Assembly: GCF_013782625.1 (NCBI RefSeq)
Contig: NZ_CP056199.1
Location: forward strand, 4,110,588 to 4,174,587
Direction: 5' to 3'
DNA length: 64,000 nt
From: Enterobacter sp. RHBSTW-00994
GTDB taxonomy: Bacteria; Pseudomonadota; Gammaproteobacteria; Enterobacterales; Enterobacteriaceae
Below the pieces are notes generated by a model. It saw only the letters and a program-made list of their open reading frames with translations, did no database searches and was not told where the DNA came from. The number at the start of each line of letters is the position of its first letter. Position 1 is the first letter of the stretch. Positions 1 to 10,620 of this stretch are shown piece by piece. Both the position numbers and the translations under genes were made by a program.

Positions 1-1019
1 TAGACCAGACGACTCAACGTTTCAACGTGGGTCTGGTGGCCATCACTGACGTTCAGAACGCCCGTTCGCAGTACGACAGCGTACTGGCAAACGAAGTGAC
101 CGCGCGTAATAACCTCGATAACGCACTGGAATCACTGCGTCAGGTCACCGGGAACTACTATCCGGAACTGGCCTCTCTGAACGTGAGCAGCTTCAAAACC
201 GACAAACCGCAGGCGGTGAATGCCCTGCTGAAAGAAGCTGAAAACCGCAACCTGACGTTGCTGCAAGCACGTCTGAGCCAGGATCTTGCTCGTGAGCAAA
301 TTCGCCAGGCACAGGACGGTCACCTGCCAACGCTGAGCCTGAGTGCCTCAACTGGCGTGTCAGATACCAGCTACAGCGGCTCAAAAACGCATGGCGCCAA
401 TAGCACCCAATATGACGATAGCAATCTGGGTCAAAACAAAGTCGGCCTGAGCTTCTCCCTGCCGCTGTATCAGGGTGGGATGGTCAATTCACAGGTGAAA
501 CAAGCGCAGTACAACTTTGTCGGCGCAAGCGAACAGCTGGAAAGCGCGCATCGCAGCGTAGTACAGACTGTCCGTTCTTCTTTCAACAACGTGAATGCCT
601 CTATCAGCAGCATCAACGCCTATAAACAGGCCGTTGTCTCTGCGCAAAGCTCTTTGGATGCGATGGAAGCAGGTTACTCTGTGGGCACACGTACTATTGT
701 TGATGTGCTGGATGCAACCACCACGTTGTACAACGCGAAACAACAACTTTCCAGCGCGCGCTACACTTACCTGATTAACCAGCTGAATATCAAATCAGCT
801 CTGGGTACGCTTAACGAGAAAGATCTGGAAGCGCTGAACAGCACGCTGGGTAAACCGGTTTCCACTACGCCAGATAGCGTTGCGCCGGAAAACCCACAGC
901 AGGATGCGAATGCTGATGGCTACAATGCGAGCAGCACCGCTCCAGCGGCTCAGCCTGCTGCCGCACGTACAACCAGTACAGCGACCAGCAGCAAAGGCAA
1001 CAATCCGTTCCGTCATTAA
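1..1019 (+). CDS. tolC: TolC outer membrane efflux channel (5'-truncated by window edge)
   Basis: TolC is the trimeric outer-membrane channel and periplasmic tunnel used by AcrAB-type efflux pumps and type I secretion. The reading frame is open from the first base of the window and begins in mid-protein with residues DQTTQRFNVGLVA, so the signal peptide and first structural repeat lie upstream. Visible parts include the coiled-coil helices, the 'GLSFSLPLYQGG' beta-barrel strand, the second repeat ending in 'NQLNIKSALGTLNE', and the low-complexity tail ending NPFRH. These match E. coli TolC closely. The tail is Ala/Thr/Ser-rich and variable, as usual. In E. coli tolC is co-transcribed with ygiB and ygiC, and the same order is kept here. 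Confidence 0.97.
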   Translation, partial: DQTTQRFNVGLVAITDVQNARSQYDSVLANEVTARNNLDNALESLRQVTGNYYPELASLNVSSFKTDKPQAVNALLKEAENRNLTLLQARLSQDLAREQIRQAQDGHLPTLSLSASTGVSDTSYSGSKTHGANSTQYDDSNLGQNKVGLSFSLPLYQGGMVNSQVKQAQYNFVGASEQLESAHRSVVQTVRSSFNNVNASISSINAYKQAVVSAQSSLDAMEAGYSVGTRTIVDVLDATTTLYNAKQQLSSARYTYLINQLNIKSALGTLNEKDLEALNSTLGKPVSTTPDSVAPENPQQDANADGYNASSTAPAAQPAAARTTSTATSSKGNNPFRH

Positions 1020-1043
1020 GTATCGCGCTTAAGTTCTTTGTTT

Positions 1044-1071
1044 ATAGGGTCTGCAATCCTGCAGGCCCTAT
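1044..1071 (+). terminator. Hairpin after tolC
   Basis: An inverted repeat (AGGGTCTGCA pairing with TGCAGGCCCT) lies 25 nt after the tolC stop. It has no downstream T-run, so it may be a weak or attenuating terminator within the tolC-ygiBC transcript, or only an mRNA-stabilising hairpin. Confidence 0.35.
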
Positions 1072-1221
1072 ATGTTCGCTCTCTGGTGCAAAATCACATG
1101 CGAACGTAAGCCAACGTAAAGATCCCCCGGTTTCTCCCCCTCTTCGCTTCATTTTCGACCACTCATCCTCTATCCTGAGGCTTATTTACTTCGTTCTACC
1201 ACTGGGTCCTGGAAGACAAAA

Positions 1222-1887
1222 ATGAAACGGACAAAATCCATTAATCACGCATCGTTTCGCAAAAGCTGGAACGCGCGTCACCTTACCCCTGTCGCACTGG
1301 CAATAACGGCTGTCTTTATGCTGGCAGGTTGTGAAAAAAGCGATGAAACGGTATCGATGTATCAGAATGCCGATGACTGCTCTGCCGCCACTGGCAAAGC
1401 GGCTGAATGTACCACCGCTTACAACACCGCACTGAAAGAAGCCGAGCGTACTGCACCGAAATACGCAACACGCGAAGACTGTATCGCCGAATTCGGTGAA
1501 GGCCAATGTCAGCAGACGCCAGCGCAGGCAGGCACTGCACCTGAAAATCAGGCTCAGGCACAATCCAGCGGCAGTTTCTGGATGCCACTGATGGCAGGTT
1601 ACATGATGGGTCGTATGATGGGCGGCGGTGCAGGCTTCCAGCAACAGCCTCTGTTTAGCTCTAAAAACCCGGCCAGCCCGGCTTATGGTCAATACACTGA
1701 TGCCAGCGGCAAAGGCTATGGCGCAGCACAGCCTGGCCGCACCACGACCGTACCCAAAACGGCAATGGCTCCAAAACCTGCCACCACCAGCACCATTACC
1801 CGTGGCGGGTTTGGCGAATCTGTCGCGAAACAGACCACGATGCAGCGTAGCGCGACCGGCTCCTCCACGCGCTCAATGGGCGGCTGA
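1222..1887 (+). CDS. ygiB: DUF1190 family putative lipoprotein YgiB
   Basis: This 221-aa protein of unknown biochemical function belongs to the DUF1190 (YgiB) family. A positively charged N-terminus and hydrophobic stretch end in a lipobox-like LAGC with the cysteine at residue 37, which suggests an envelope lipoprotein. A conserved Cys-containing segment follows ([24 protein letters not shown]), then a Met/Gly-rich stretch ([13 protein letters not shown]) and a basic Ser/Thr/Pro-rich tail. Length and sequence match E. coli YgiB (223 aa). It sits between tolC and ygiC with only 2 nt before ygiC, so translational coupling is likely. The role is unknown; association with TolC is inferred from linkage only. 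Confidence 0.93.
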   Translation: MKRTKSINHASFRKSWNARHLTPVALAITAVFMLAGCEKSDETVSMYQNADDCSAATGKAAECTTAYNTALKEAERTAPKYATREDCIAEFGEGQCQQTPAQAGTAPENQAQAQSSGSFWMPLMAGYMMGRMMGGGAGFQQQPLFSSKNPASPAYGQYTDASGKGYGAAQPGRTTTVPKTAMAPKPATTSTITRGGFGESVAKQTTMQRSATGSSTRSMGG

Positions 1888-1889
1888 TC

Positions 1890-3050
1890 ATGGAACGAGT
1901 CAGTATTGTTGAGCGCCCGGACTGGCGTGAAAAAGCCACTGAATACGGTTTTAACTTTCACACTATGTATGGCGAACCGTACTGGTGTGAAGATGCTTAC
2001 TACAAGCTGACGCTTGCGCAGGTTGATAAGCTGGAAGAGGTTACCGCAGAGCTACACCAGATGTGCCTGAAAGTGGTCGAGAAGGTCATCGGCAGCGATG
2101 ACCTAATGGCCAAATTCCGTATTCCAAAGCACACCTGGAGCTTTGTACGTCAGTCATGGCAAACCCATCAGCCCTCACTCTATTCACGCCTTGATTTGGC
2201 ATGGGATGGCATTGGTGAACCTAAGCTGCTGGAAAATAATGCTGATACGCCGACCTCGCTGTACGAAGCGGCTTTCTTCCAGTGGCTCTGGCTGGAAGAT
2301 CAGGCCAATGCCGGTAACCTGCCAGCAGGCGCTGACCAGTTTAACAGCCTGCAGGAAAAACTGATTGAGCGTTTTGCTGAGCTGCGCGAACAACACGGTT
2401 TTAATCTACTGCACCTTGCCTGCTGCCGCGACACGGTTGAAGATCGCGGTACGGTTCAGTATTTGCAGGACTGTGCCGCCGAAGCGGAAGTTGCGACTGA
2501 ATTCCTGTATATCGAAGATATTGGTCTGGGCGAAAGAGGCCAGTTCACCGATCTCCAGGACCAGGTGATCAGCAACCTGTTCAAGCTCTACCCCTGGGAA
2601 TATATGCTCCGCGAAATGTTCTCGACCAAGCTTGAAGATGCTGGCGTTCGCTGGCTGGAACCGGCCTGGAAGAGCATTATTTCCAACAAAGCCTTGCTGC
2701 CGCTGTTGTGGGAGATGTTCCCTGACCACCCAAATCTGCTGCCGGCGTACTTTGCCGAAGACGATTACCCGGCAATGGAGAAGTATGTTGTTAAACCGAT
2801 CTTCTCCCGCGAAGGGGCGAATGTGTCGATTATCGAAAACGGTAAAACGCTGGAGGCGGTTGAAGGGCCATACGGTGAAGAAGGGATGATCGTCCAGGCG
2901 TTTTATCAACTGCCGAAATTTGGTGACAGCTATACGCTGATCGGTAGCTGGCTCATTAACGATCAGCCAGCCGGGATCGGTATTCGTGAAGACCGGGCGC
3001 TGATCACGCAAGATCTGTCACGTTTTTATCCGCATATTTTTGTGGAGTAA
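1890..3050 (+). CDS. ygiC: Glutathionylspermidine synthase-like ATP-grasp protein YgiC
   Basis: A 386-aa member of the glutathionylspermidine synthase (GSP_synth) ATP-grasp family, the same length as E. coli YgiC. It resembles the C-terminal synthetase domain of GspS without the amidase domain, so it is expected to ligate an amine to a carboxylate using ATP, but its substrate is not established. ATP-grasp features include '[14 protein letters not shown]', the central lysine region '[14 protein letters not shown]', and '[17 protein letters not shown]' near the C-terminus. The start codon follows the ygiB stop by 2 nt and fits translational coupling. The strong conservation of the ygiB-ygiC pair suggests a joint function. 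Confidence 0.93.
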   Translation: MERVSIVERPDWREKATEYGFNFHTMYGEPYWCEDAYYKLTLAQVDKLEEVTAELHQMCLKVVEKVIGSDDLMAKFRIPKHTWSFVRQSWQTHQPSLYSRLDLAWDGIGEPKLLENNADTPTSLYEAAFFQWLWLEDQANAGNLPAGADQFNSLQEKLIERFAELREQHGFNLLHLACCRDTVEDRGTVQYLQDCAAEAEVATEFLYIEDIGLGERGQFTDLQDQVISNLFKLYPWEYMLREMFSTKLEDAGVRWLEPAWKSIISNKALLPLLWEMFPDHPNLLPAYFAEDDYPAMEKYVVKPIFSREGANVSIIENGKTLEAVEGPYGEEGMIVQAFYQLPKFGDSYTLIGSWLINDQPAGIGIREDRALITQDLSRFYPHIFVE

Positions 3051-3055
3051 TTTGC

Positions 3056-3087
3056 TGGGCCCGGCGGCACGTCGCCTGCCGGGCCTG
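3056..3087. repeat. REP-like palindrome between convergent ygiC and ygiD
   Basis: A GC-rich imperfect palindrome (GGCCCGGCGGCACG ... CGCCTGCCGGGCC) occupies the gap between the convergent ygiC and ygiD stops. It resembles the REP/BIME units of Enterobacteriaceae and may also act as a bidirectional terminator or transcript stabiliser. A second similar unit is at 46983-47010. Confidence 0.6.
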
Positions 3088-3093
3088 TTCGTT

Positions 3094-3882
3094 TTAGCCG
3101 ACCTGCACCGACAACATACTCAAACTCCCCATCTCAATCCCATCGACTGGAATAGTTATCGGCTCCTGACCATCCCATGCCCCTAATACATACAGCAGCG
3201 GCAGGAAGTGATCCGGTGTCGGGTTAGACAGCGATCCCCCTTCGTGATCCATATAATTCACCAGCGGATGCTGTTCAACCGGGCCCTGCCAGGTCAGATT
3301 CGCTTTAACGTAGTCGTTGAATGAGGTCGCCCACGGATAAGGCGTATTTTCCCCATGCCAGCGTGCAGTGCGCAGGTTGTGCACCACGTTCCCGCTCGCA
3401 ACCAGCATGATGCCTTCATCGCGCAGTGTCGCCAGCTTACGGCCGATTTCCATATGCCACGCGGCCGGTTTTGTGCTGTCGATACTGAGCTGCACCATCG
3501 GGATATCCGCATCCGGATACATTTTAATGAGTACGCCCCAGGAACCATGGTCAAAGCCCCAGGCTTCTTTATCCAGTGCGACAGGAACAGGCGACAGTAA
3601 ATCAACCAGTTGCTGTGCGAGGGCTGGTGAACCAGGAGCCGGATAATGCGTGTCATACAACGCCTGTGGGAATCCGCCGAAATCATGAATAGTTTTCGGC
3701 GCTTCCATTGCCGTCACGCCAGTACCACGGGTGAACCAGTGTGCTGAAATCACCACAATCGCTTTCGGACGCGGCAACGTCTCTCCCAGATGACGCCAGG
3801 CGCGGGTATAGACGTTATCTTCCAGAACGTTCATAGGGCTACCGTGGCCTAAAAACAGTGCTGGCATACGAGAAGAAGTCAT
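3094..3882 (-). CDS. ygiD: 4,5-DOPA extradiol dioxygenase-like protein YgiD
   Basis: A class III extradiol ring-cleavage dioxygenase (LigB/DODA family, 262 aa). E. coli YgiD has been reported to open L-DOPA between carbons 4 and 5; the physiological substrate is unclear. Expected metal-binding histidines are present in the motifs GHGSPMN, SAHWFTRG and VASGNVVHN, with a further conserved His in NYMDHEGG. The start at 3882 (MTSSRMPALF) is preferred over an in-frame start 51 nt upstream because TAAGGAT precedes it at good spacing and because E. coli YgiD aligns from nearby. It diverges from zupT across 196 bp. Confidence 0.93.
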   Translation of the reverse strand: MTSSRMPALFLGHGSPMNVLEDNVYTRAWRHLGETLPRPKAIVVISAHWFTRGTGVTAMEAPKTIHDFGGFPQALYDTHYPAPGSPALAQQLVDLLSPVPVALDKEAWGFDHGSWGVLIKMYPDADIPMVQLSIDSTKPAAWHMEIGRKLATLRDEGIMLVASGNVVHNLRTARWHGENTPYPWATSFNDYVKANLTWQGPVEQHPLVNYMDHEGGSLSNPTPDHFLPLLYVLGAWDGQEPITIPVDGIEMGSLSMLSVQVG

Positions 3883-4045
3883 GGTGATATCCTTACATAA
3901 GATGTCGTTTTGATGGTTATACATTACGCGCAATCAGGCAAAGATGAACCTGGATAAGCGTGATGATCATCTTCAGGAAATTTGAACGTAAGGAATGTGT
4001 AAAGCAGAGATGCCCCTCTCGCTTTGCCTCGAATGAATCATTAAT

Positions 4046-4064
4046 ATTAATGAGAATCATTATC
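4046..4064 (+). promoter_or_regulatory. Fur-box-like operator upstream of zupT
   Basis: The 19-mer ATTAATGAGAATCATTATC matches the classical Fur consensus (GATAATGATAATCATTATC) at 16 of 19 positions and ends 14 nt before the zupT start codon, overlapping or adjoining the ribosome-binding region. This predicts iron-dependent repression of the transporter. A Zur site is a less likely alternative because the sequence follows the Fur pattern rather than the Zur GTTATAAC-type core. Confidence 0.65.
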
Positions 4065-4078
4065 ATAAGGAGCGGTAA

Positions 4079-4852
4079 ATGTCAGTCCCCTTGATCCTGA
4101 CCCTACTCGCGGGTGCAGCCACTTTTATTGGCGCTATTCTCGGCGTCATTGGCCAGAAGCCTTCCAACCGGGTGCTGGCATTCTCACTCGGTTTTGCCGC
4201 CGGGATTATGCTGTTAATCTCCCTGATGGAAATGCTGCCAGCCGCGTTGGGGGCTGAGGGTATGTCTCCTGTCTTAGGCTATGGCATGTTTGTATTTGGG
4301 TTGCTGGGCTACTTTGCGCTTGACCGTATGCTCCCGCATGCGCATCCCCAGGATTTAATGCAAAAAAACGTGACACCACTGCCACGCAACATTAAACGCA
4401 CGGCTATCCTTCTCACGCTGGGTATCAGCCTGCATAACTTCCCGGAAGGCATTGCCACCTATGTCACGGCCAGCACCAACCTTGAGATGGGCTTTGGCAT
4501 CGCGCTGGCTGTTGCATTGCACAATATTCCTGAAGGACTCGCCGTAGCCGGGCCGGTTTATGCCGCAACGGGTTCAAAACGGACAGCAATTTTCTGGGCT
4601 GGTATCTCAGGCATGGCTGAAATTTTTGGGGGTATACTGGCGTGGTTGATACTCGGAAGCCTGGTATCACCAGTGGTGATGGCAGCGATCATGGCCGCAG
4701 TCGCGGGCATTATGGTGGCATTGTCAGTTGATGAGCTGATGCCGCTGGCGAAGGAGATCGATCCCAACAACAACCCCAGCTACGGCGTGTTATGCGGTAT
4801 GTCGGTAATGGGATTAAGTTTAGTGCTCTTGCAAACAGCAGGTATTGGATAA
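4079..4852 (+). CDS. zupT: ZIP-family divalent metal importer ZupT
   Basis: ZupT is an inner-membrane ZIP transporter importing Zn2+, Fe2+, Mn2+ and other divalent metals. The 257-aa protein has the expected hydrophobic segments and both signature metal-binding motifs: HNFPEG in transmembrane helix 4 and HNIPEG in helix 5. Length and sequence match E. coli ZupT (257 aa). AAGGAG lies just upstream of the ATG at 4079. A Fur-like box immediately upstream suggests iron control. The gene ends at a strong bidirectional terminator shared with convergent ribB. Confidence 0.97.
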   Translation: MSVPLILTLLAGAATFIGAILGVIGQKPSNRVLAFSLGFAAGIMLLISLMEMLPAALGAEGMSPVLGYGMFVFGLLGYFALDRMLPHAHPQDLMQKNVTPLPRNIKRTAILLTLGISLHNFPEGIATYVTASTNLEMGFGIALAVALHNIPEGLAVAGPVYAATGSKRTAIFWAGISGMAEIFGGILAWLILGSLVSPVVMAAIMAAVAGIMVALSVDELMPLAKEIDPNNNPSYGVLCGMSVMGLSLVLLQTAGIG

Positions 4853-4880
4853 AAAACGCCGGGCAATCCCGGCGTTTTTC
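4852..4880. terminator. Bidirectional intrinsic terminator between zupT and ribB
   Basis: AACGCCGGG-CAAT-CCCGGCGTT is flanked by A6 on the left and T5 on the right, so it can end transcription in both directions between the convergent zupT and ribB genes. Confidence 0.85.
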
Positions 4881-4885
4881 AACAA

Positions 4886-5539
4886 TCAGCTGGCTTTACG
4901 TTCGTGCGCCTGGCGGTATTCCACCAGATCTTCAATCGTAACAACGGGCATGTTATGCAGACGCGCAAAGGTGATGCACTCTGGCGCACGAGCCATCGTG
5001 CCATCATCGTTAGTCAGTTCACACAACACACCCGCCGGTTTGAAGCCTGCCAGCGTCACCAGATCGATAGTCGCTTCAGTGTGGCCGCCACGCGTCAACA
5101 CACCACCCGCTTGCGCACGCAGGGGGAACACGTGGCCAGGACGGTGCAGGTCTGAAGGTTTTGCGCCATCAGCGATAGCGGCACGAACAGTGGTCAAACG
5201 GTCAGCCGCAGACACACCTGTCGTCACGCCATGCGCGGCTTCAATGGTCACGGTAAAGCCCGTACCAAAGGCACTGGTGTTGTTTTCAACCATCATCGGC
5301 AGGTCAAGCTGCTTACGACGATCTTCGGTAATACACAGGCATACGATGCCGCTACCGTGACGAATGGTCAGCGCCATCTGTTCAACGGTCATGTTTTCGG
5401 CGGCAAAGATCATGTCGCCTTCGTTTTCACGGTTTTCATCGTCAAGCACCATCACACCGCGGCCTTCGCGCAGTGCATCAAGAGCGTGTTCAACACGTTG
5501 AGTTGAAGTGCCAAAAGAGGAAAGTAGCGTCTGATTCAT
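4886..5539 (-). CDS. ribB: 3,4-dihydroxy-2-butanone 4-phosphate synthase
   Basis: RibB converts ribulose 5-phosphate to 3,4-dihydroxy-2-butanone 4-phosphate plus formate, the four-carbon branch of riboflavin synthesis. The protein is 217 aa, the usual length of the stand-alone enzyme. The acidic loop '[11 protein letters not shown]', the '[10 protein letters not shown]' segment and the '[20 protein letters not shown]' segment carry the substrate- and Mg-binding residues of the family. It stands alone on the minus strand, 107 nt downstream of an FMN riboswitch that should lower expression when FMN is plentiful. Confidence 0.98.
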   Translation of the reverse strand: MNQTLLSSFGTSTQRVEHALDALREGRGVMVLDDENRENEGDMIFAAENMTVEQMALTIRHGSGIVCLCITEDRRKQLDLPMMVENNTSAFGTGFTVTIEAAHGVTTGVSAADRLTTVRAAIADGAKPSDLHRPGHVFPLRAQAGGVLTRGGHTEATIDLVTLAGFKPAGVLCELTNDDGTMARAPECITFARLHNMPVVTIEDLVEYRQAHERKAS

Positions 5540-5645
5540 GGTAAAAAAACCTCATTAATATTATGGTTACCAGAATCAGGGCAGTCTTAGGAGCGCCGTA
5601 TAAGCGGCAAAAAAATAACGTGAGCGGGCCATGCCCGACTGGATC

Positions 5646-5792
5646 GTTACTCTCTCCCATCCGGACTCTAACCGTCGGCCCCGGAATTACACCGGATCTG
5701 CTGACCTTTGAGTTTTCACCCAAAGCGCTCGCGGGCTTTCAGCGTTATGCTGATTTACCGCCGGTGGGGAATTTCGCCCCGCCCTGAGAATA
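5646..5792 (-). promoter_or_regulatory. FMN riboswitch (RFN element) of ribB
   Basis: Read on the minus strand, the segment starts TCTCAGGGCGGGGCGAAAT and CCCCACCGGCGG and ends CCGACGGTTAGAGTCCGGAT followed by GGGAGAGAG. These are the conserved helix and junction sequences of the FMN aptamer. Between the aptamer and ribB (5540-5645) lies a hairpin with the pairing CGGGC/GCCCG followed by a T-run (TTATTTTTTT), consistent with an attenuating expression platform. In E. coli the processed leader is known as SroG. Confidence 0.95.
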
Positions 5793-5916
5793 AGCGAGAT
5801 AACTATAACGCTATTGATTATCCTGGGCAATGCATAAGCTTCAAACAATTCTGGTTTATCCTGGAGCATGACGCGCTACAATGGTTATCAACACCGTTTC
5901 ATCAAGGGAAGCCACA

Positions 5917-6213
5917 ATGATTGACCCGAAAAAAATTGAGCAAATTGCGCGTCAGGTCCACGAATCCATGCCAAAAGGTATCCGTGAATTTGGTGATGAC
6001 GTTGAGAAGAAAATCCGCCAGACGTTGCAGGCGCAGTTGGTTCGCCTTGATTTAGTCAGCCGTGAAGAGTTTGACGTGCAGACGCAGGTTTTGCTTCGCA
6101 CTCGCGAGAAGCTGGCGTTGCTGGAGCAGCGTTTAACCGAGCTGGAAAACCGTAATGTACCGGAAGAGGTGAAGCCAGCACCAGCCATACCACCAGTGGA
6201 CGAAGCAGAATAA
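5917..6213 (+). CDS. ubiK: Ubiquinone biosynthesis accessory factor UbiK
   Basis: UbiK (formerly YqiC) is a small coiled-coil accessory factor that interacts with UbiJ and is needed for efficient aerobic ubiquinone synthesis. The 98-aa protein begins [17 protein letters not shown] and has a heptad-rich C-terminal half ([20 protein letters not shown]) typical of a trimerising coiled coil. An in-frame ATG 36 nt upstream also exists. The start at 5917 is chosen because it matches the 96-aa E. coli protein and has a purine-rich site (AAGGGAAG) before it. The Pro/Glu-rich last 15 residues are variable. Confidence 0.95.
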   Translation: MIDPKKIEQIARQVHESMPKGIREFGDDVEKKIRQTLQAQLVRLDLVSREEFDVQTQVLLRTREKLALLEQRLTELENRNVPEEVKPAPAIPPVDEAE

Positions 6214-6245
6214 TATGCTCATCTCCCCGTCGGAGAAGATGAAAA

Positions 6246-6275
6246 ATAAAACGGGCCAATCGGCCCGTTTTATTT
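6246..6275. terminator. Bidirectional terminator between ubiK and hldE
   Basis: The stem ACGGGCC-AAT-CGGCCCGT is flanked by an A-rich left arm and TTTTATTT on the right. It sits between the convergent ubiK and hldE stops and touches the hldE stop codon. Confidence 0.85.
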
Positions 6276-7704
6276 AATGACTGTCTTTCTGGATCTTCTT
6301 AATAATATTGGTGGTTGAACATCCATCTTCGAAGTTGAGCACCATCACTTCGCCGCCATTCGCCCAGACCTCTTCGCTGCCCGCGATTTGGTCCGGCTTA
6401 TAATCACCACCTTTCACCAGAAGATCGGGCAGAATGCCGGCAATCAGGCGCTGCGGGGTATCTTCTTCAAAGGAGACCACCCAATCCACCGCTTCCAGTG
6501 CGCCAAGCACAATCATACGCTGCTCCAGCGGATTCACTGGACGCGTTTCGCCTTTCAGGCGTTTTGTGGATGCATCGCTGTTTACCGCTACAATCAGGCG
6601 ATCGCCCAGCTTGCGTGCATTCGCCAGATAAGAAACATGACCCGCATGCAGAATGTCGAACACGCCGTTGGTCATGACCACTTTCTCGCCGCGTTTACGC
6701 GCAGCAGCGACAGCCGCTTTCAACTCATCTTCACTCATCACCCCAAAACCGGTATCGGCACGACCGCGCACCGCATTTTCCAGCTCGATTGGCGAAACGG
6801 TAGAGGTTCCGAGTTTACCAACAACAACACCGGCTGCAGCATTAGCGAAGTAACAGGCTTCTTCAAGGGAATTTCCCGCCGCCAGCGTCGCCGCCAGCAC
6901 GCCGATCACCGTATCGCCCGCCCCCGTAACATCGTAAACTTCCTGTGCCTGGGTTGGCATATGTAGCGGCGCTTTACCTGGCTGCAACAACGTCATCCCC
7001 TGCTCTGAGCGGGTTACCAGCAATGCGGATAGGTCGAAATCAGCAATGATTGTCATCCCACGCTCAACCAGTTCTTCCTCGGTTTTGCACTTACCGGCAA
7101 CGGCTTCAAATTCAGACAGGTTTGGCGTCAGCAGCGTTGCACCGCGATAACGTTCAAAGTCAGTCCCTTTAGGATCGATCAGGACCGGAACATTCGCTTT
7201 ACGTGCCAGCTGAATCATCTGCTGAACGCTTGCCAGCGCGCCTTTCGCATAATCTGAAAGCACCAGCGCACCAATGTTGCCCAGTGCCTGTGCGATGCGC
7301 TCATGCATCGGCTCAGGATCGACACCTTCGAACCCCTCTTCAAAGTCGAGTCGGATCAACTGCTGATTACGCGAGAGCACACGCAATTTGGTGATCGTCG
7401 GATGCGTCGGTACAGAAACGAAATCACACTTCACGTTCACATCCGCCAGCGACTTGCTCAGCGCTCGCGCCGCATCATCAATGCCGGTCAACCCCACCAG
7501 ACGCGAATGTGCGCCGAGAGAAGCAATGTTCATCGCCACGTTTGCCGCGCCGCCAGGACGCTCTTCAATGGTGTCCACTTTGACCACCGGAACAGGGGCT
7601 TCCGGGGAAATACGGCTGGTCGGCCCATACCAGTAGCGATCCAGCATCACATCACCGACAACCATAACCCCAGCACGTTCAAACTCTGGCAGTGTTACTT
7701 TCAT
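6274..7704 (-). CDS. hldE: Bifunctional heptose 7-phosphate kinase / heptose 1-phosphate adenylyltransferase
   Basis: HldE makes ADP-heptose for the LPS inner core: it phosphorylates D-glycero-D-manno-heptose 7-phosphate and then adenylates the 1-phosphate. The 476-aa protein has an N-terminal ribokinase-like domain (about residues 1-320; '[13 protein letters not shown]' carries the PfkB signature with the catalytic Asp) and a C-terminal nucleotidyltransferase domain (from about residue 345; '[16 protein letters not shown]' carries the HxGH motif). Length matches E. coli HldE (477 aa). It is 40 nt downstream of glnE and is the last gene of the operon ygiF-glnE-hldE. Confidence 0.97.
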   Translation of the reverse strand: MKVTLPEFERAGVMVVGDVMLDRYWYGPTSRISPEAPVPVVKVDTIEERPGGAANVAMNIASLGAHSRLVGLTGIDDAARALSKSLADVNVKCDFVSVPTHPTITKLRVLSRNQQLIRLDFEEGFEGVDPEPMHERIAQALGNIGALVLSDYAKGALASVQQMIQLARKANVPVLIDPKGTDFERYRGATLLTPNLSEFEAVAGKCKTEEELVERGMTIIADFDLSALLVTRSEQGMTLLQPGKAPLHMPTQAQEVYDVTGAGDTVIGVLAATLAAGNSLEEACYFANAAAGVVVGKLGTSTVSPIELENAVRGRADTGFGVMSEDELKAAVAAARKRGEKVVMTNGVFDILHAGHVSYLANARKLGDRLIVAVNSDASTKRLKGETRPVNPLEQRMIVLGALEAVDWVVSFEEDTPQRLIAGILPDLLVKGGDYKPDQIAGSEEVWANGGEVMVLNFEDGCSTTNIIKKIQKDSH

Positions 7705-7744
7705 TCCTGACTCCAGAAGGATTCACAATTTGCGCGCGATAATA

Positions 7745-10600
7745 TCACACTTGTTTTGATACGCACGGTTCCACCAGCCACTTCTGCCAGCTTGCCGTTA
7801 CCTGCGCACGTTCCTGTACAAAGCAGTCCAGCGCGACATGGCCGGGTTGCTCCTGCAATGCCAGATGGTGCAACGCATCGCGAAGCGTCGTATAAGCACG
7901 CGTTAACGCCTGTGCTTCCTGCTCATCCATAATGTCGTTTTGCGCAAGCAGTTCCAGAATACGCACGTTATCAGACCAGCGCGTCAGTTTCGGCTTATCG
8001 TGCGCATGCAGCAGCACCAGATACTGTGTGATGAACTCAATATCGGTAATCCCCCCTTCATCGGCCTTGATATCAAAGCGATCACGGTGCTTATTGCCTA
8101 AATGGGTGCGCATTTTCTCACGCATTTCGCGTACTTCGGTTTGCAGCACGCTGCCTTCACGCAGCGTGGTCATGACATCTTTACGGATAAGGTCAAACTG
8201 CGTTTTGAGCTGCGGATCGCCATACACCACGCGGGCACGCACCAGCGCCTGATGTTCCCATGTCCAGGCTTCATTCTTCTGATAATCGGCAAAGGATTCG
8301 GTTGAGGTCACCAACATGCCTGCCGCGCCGGATGGGCGTAAACGGGCATCCACTTCATACAAAATGCCCGACGAGGTGCGGGTACTGAACAGGTGCATAA
8401 TGCGCTGTGCCAGACGCAGATAGAACTGACGCCCGTCGATTTCGCGCTCGCCATCAGTCATGACATCAACCGGGCAGTCATGCAGGAAAATCAAATCGAG
8501 ATCGGAGCTGTATCCCAACTCCCAGCCACCGAGTTTTCCGTAGCCCACGACAGCAAAGCCACGACCTTCGCGGTCGGCCAGATGTTTGGGTTGCCCAAAC
8601 CGCGTCACCATCTGCCCCCAGGCTTGCTGCACTACCGCATCGATAATCGCTTCCGCAAGCCAGGTTAAGTGATCGCTCACTTTCATTACCGGCAATGTAC
8701 CGGCAATATCGGCTGCAGCAATACGCAACAACTGCGCCTGCTTAAACTGCCGCAGTGCTTCAAGCTGTTGCTCTTCGTCCTCTTCCGGCACGCGTAGCAA
8801 ATACTGGCGAAGTTCATCGCGGTAAGCGTCCGTTGCCGTCGGCTGATACAGCGTATTCGGATCCAGCAACTCGTCCAGCAGCAGGGGATAACGCGCCAGT
8901 TGGCTGGCAACCATCGGAGAGGCCGCACACAGCGAAATCAGATGTTTCAGCGCACCTGGGAACTCACTCAGCAGCTCAAGATAGGTTGTACGGGTGATGA
9001 TCCCGCTTAACAGCGGCATCATACGTGACAACGGTACAGGCGCATCCTCACGCGAGCAGACATCGCTGAGCAGATGCGGCATCAGATGATCCAGCACCTG
9101 GCGGCCACGTGGTCCAATGGCGCGCTTGTTCAGCTCCACCCGAAAATCGGCAATCAAGACCACCACGCGGTGACGATCCTCATCACTCAAATGTGCGAGA
9201 ACAGGTGTTGTGTCATCTTCCTGCAATGCGTCCTGCCACAGTTCTCGCCAGTGTTCTGAGAGCGTATCATCCGGGGATTCACTTTCGTCGTCACCAATCA
9301 GGTCATTAAAGATGCGACGCACACCCGCCATGTGGGTTTCCAGTTGATCCGTTAATACCGGCCAGTCATCCGCGCGCATTCCCCATGCCAGACGCGCGCG
9401 ATTTAGCTCATCACCAGGCAGGGTTTGGGTTTGTTCGTCATTAATGCTTTGCAGGAGATTTTCCAGACGGCGCAGGAAAAGGTATGCATCGCGCAGCGTT
9501 TGCGCATCGCCTTCTGGCAATAAATGAAGTTGCTCAATCGCGCTTAACGTTGGCAGTAGCGAACGGGATTGCAGGGACGGTTCGCGCCCGCCCCGAATAA
9601 GCTGAAAAACCTGGACAATGAATTCGATTTCACGAATTCCACCAGCACCGAGTTTGATGTTGTCTTTCAGGCCACGGCGGCGGACTTCTCGGGAGATCAT
9701 CCCTTTCATGTTACGCAGCGACTGGATCACACTGAAGTCGATATAGCGGCGGAAAACGAACGGGCGCAGCATGGCACGCAGTTCATTGGCATAGGCATCG
9801 TCGCTGTCGCCCATAATCCGCGCTTTGACCATCGCATAACGCTCCCAGTCACGCCCCTGCTCCTGGTAATAATCTTCCAGTGCCGCAAAACTCAGTACCA
9901 GTGGGCCACTGTCACCAAACGGACGCAGACGCATATCTACGCGATAGACAAAACCGTCCTGAGTGGGCTGGTCCAGCGCTTTGATTAACCGCTGACCTAA
10001 ACGCGTGAAAAACTGCGCGTTGTCCAGTTCACGGCGTCCACCACGCGTAGAGCCCTTTTCTGGCCAGGCAAAGATCAGATCAATATCGGAGGAGAAATTC
10101 AGCTCGCAGCCACCCAGCTTGCCCATTCCCAGGATAAGCAATGGCTGAGGAACGCCCTCTTCACTACAGGGCGTTCCCCACTCGCGGCAGCAGACGTCAT
10201 ACAGCCAGTCGCGCGCGGCAACGATCAGTGTCTGCGCCAGCCCACTCAGTTGCTGCAATGTGCTCTCTTCGCTCACCAGTTCCAGCGACTGCGCCCAGGC
10301 AATACGCACCATCACCCGACGGCGGAACTGACGCAAAACGCACATTAGCGTCGCCTCATCCGCCACGCCATCAAGTTCGGTTTGTAACCAGCCAGCATAC
10401 TGCCGCCACTCTTCGGCCTGCGGCGGAGAGTTCTCAAGCTCAGCCAGCCACTCAGGATTAGCCGTTACACTCTCCTGCACAAAATCACTGAACGTGAGCA
10501 CGCACTTAGCCTGCTCGCTTAATGATGACGCCGGTAATGACTCAGGCAGACGTTCGCAAACGGTCTGCCACTGCTGCTGTAACTGCGAAGAAAGCGGCAT
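7745..10600 (-). CDS. glnE: Bifunctional glutamine synthetase adenylyltransferase/deadenylase
   Basis: GlnE adenylylates and deadenylylates glutamine synthetase in response to PII and glutamine, controlling nitrogen assimilation. The 951-aa protein has two nucleotidyltransferase domains. The N-terminal deadenylase domain contains '[18 protein letters not shown]' and the C-terminal adenylylase domain contains '[18 protein letters not shown]'; each carries a GS-x10-DxD-type metal site. A regulatory linker lies between. Length is close to E. coli GlnE (946 aa). The 20-nt gap from ygiF and the 40-nt gap to hldE indicate a single operon. Confidence 0.97.
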   Translation of the reverse strand: MPLSSQLQQQWQTVCERLPESLPASSLSEQAKCVLTFSDFVQESVTANPEWLAELENSPPQAEEWRQYAGWLQTELDGVADEATLMCVLRQFRRRVMVRIAWAQSLELVSEESTLQQLSGLAQTLIVAARDWLYDVCCREWGTPCSEEGVPQPLLILGMGKLGGCELNFSSDIDLIFAWPEKGSTRGGRRELDNAQFFTRLGQRLIKALDQPTQDGFVYRVDMRLRPFGDSGPLVLSFAALEDYYQEQGRDWERYAMVKARIMGDSDDAYANELRAMLRPFVFRRYIDFSVIQSLRNMKGMISREVRRRGLKDNIKLGAGGIREIEFIVQVFQLIRGGREPSLQSRSLLPTLSAIEQLHLLPEGDAQTLRDAYLFLRRLENLLQSINDEQTQTLPGDELNRARLAWGMRADDWPVLTDQLETHMAGVRRIFNDLIGDDESESPDDTLSEHWRELWQDALQEDDTTPVLAHLSDEDRHRVVVLIADFRVELNKRAIGPRGRQVLDHLMPHLLSDVCSREDAPVPLSRMMPLLSGIITRTTYLELLSEFPGALKHLISLCAASPMVASQLARYPLLLDELLDPNTLYQPTATDAYRDELRQYLLRVPEEDEEQQLEALRQFKQAQLLRIAAADIAGTLPVMKVSDHLTWLAEAIIDAVVQQAWGQMVTRFGQPKHLADREGRGFAVVGYGKLGGWELGYSSDLDLIFLHDCPVDVMTDGEREIDGRQFYLRLAQRIMHLFSTRTSSGILYEVDARLRPSGAAGMLVTSTESFADYQKNEAWTWEHQALVRARVVYGDPQLKTQFDLIRKDVMTTLREGSVLQTEVREMREKMRTHLGNKHRDRFDIKADEGGITDIEFITQYLVLLHAHDKPKLTRWSDNVRILELLAQNDIMDEQEAQALTRAYTTLRDALHHLALQEQPGHVALDCFVQERAQVTASWQKWLVEPCVSKQV

Positions 10601-10620
10601 TGTAGGGTTCCTTGCCAGAA

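Noticed and set aside
4845-5360. 171-codon plus-strand frame antisense to ribB
   Set aside because: It lies wholly inside the conserved ribB gene and begins in its terminator; a frame shadow.
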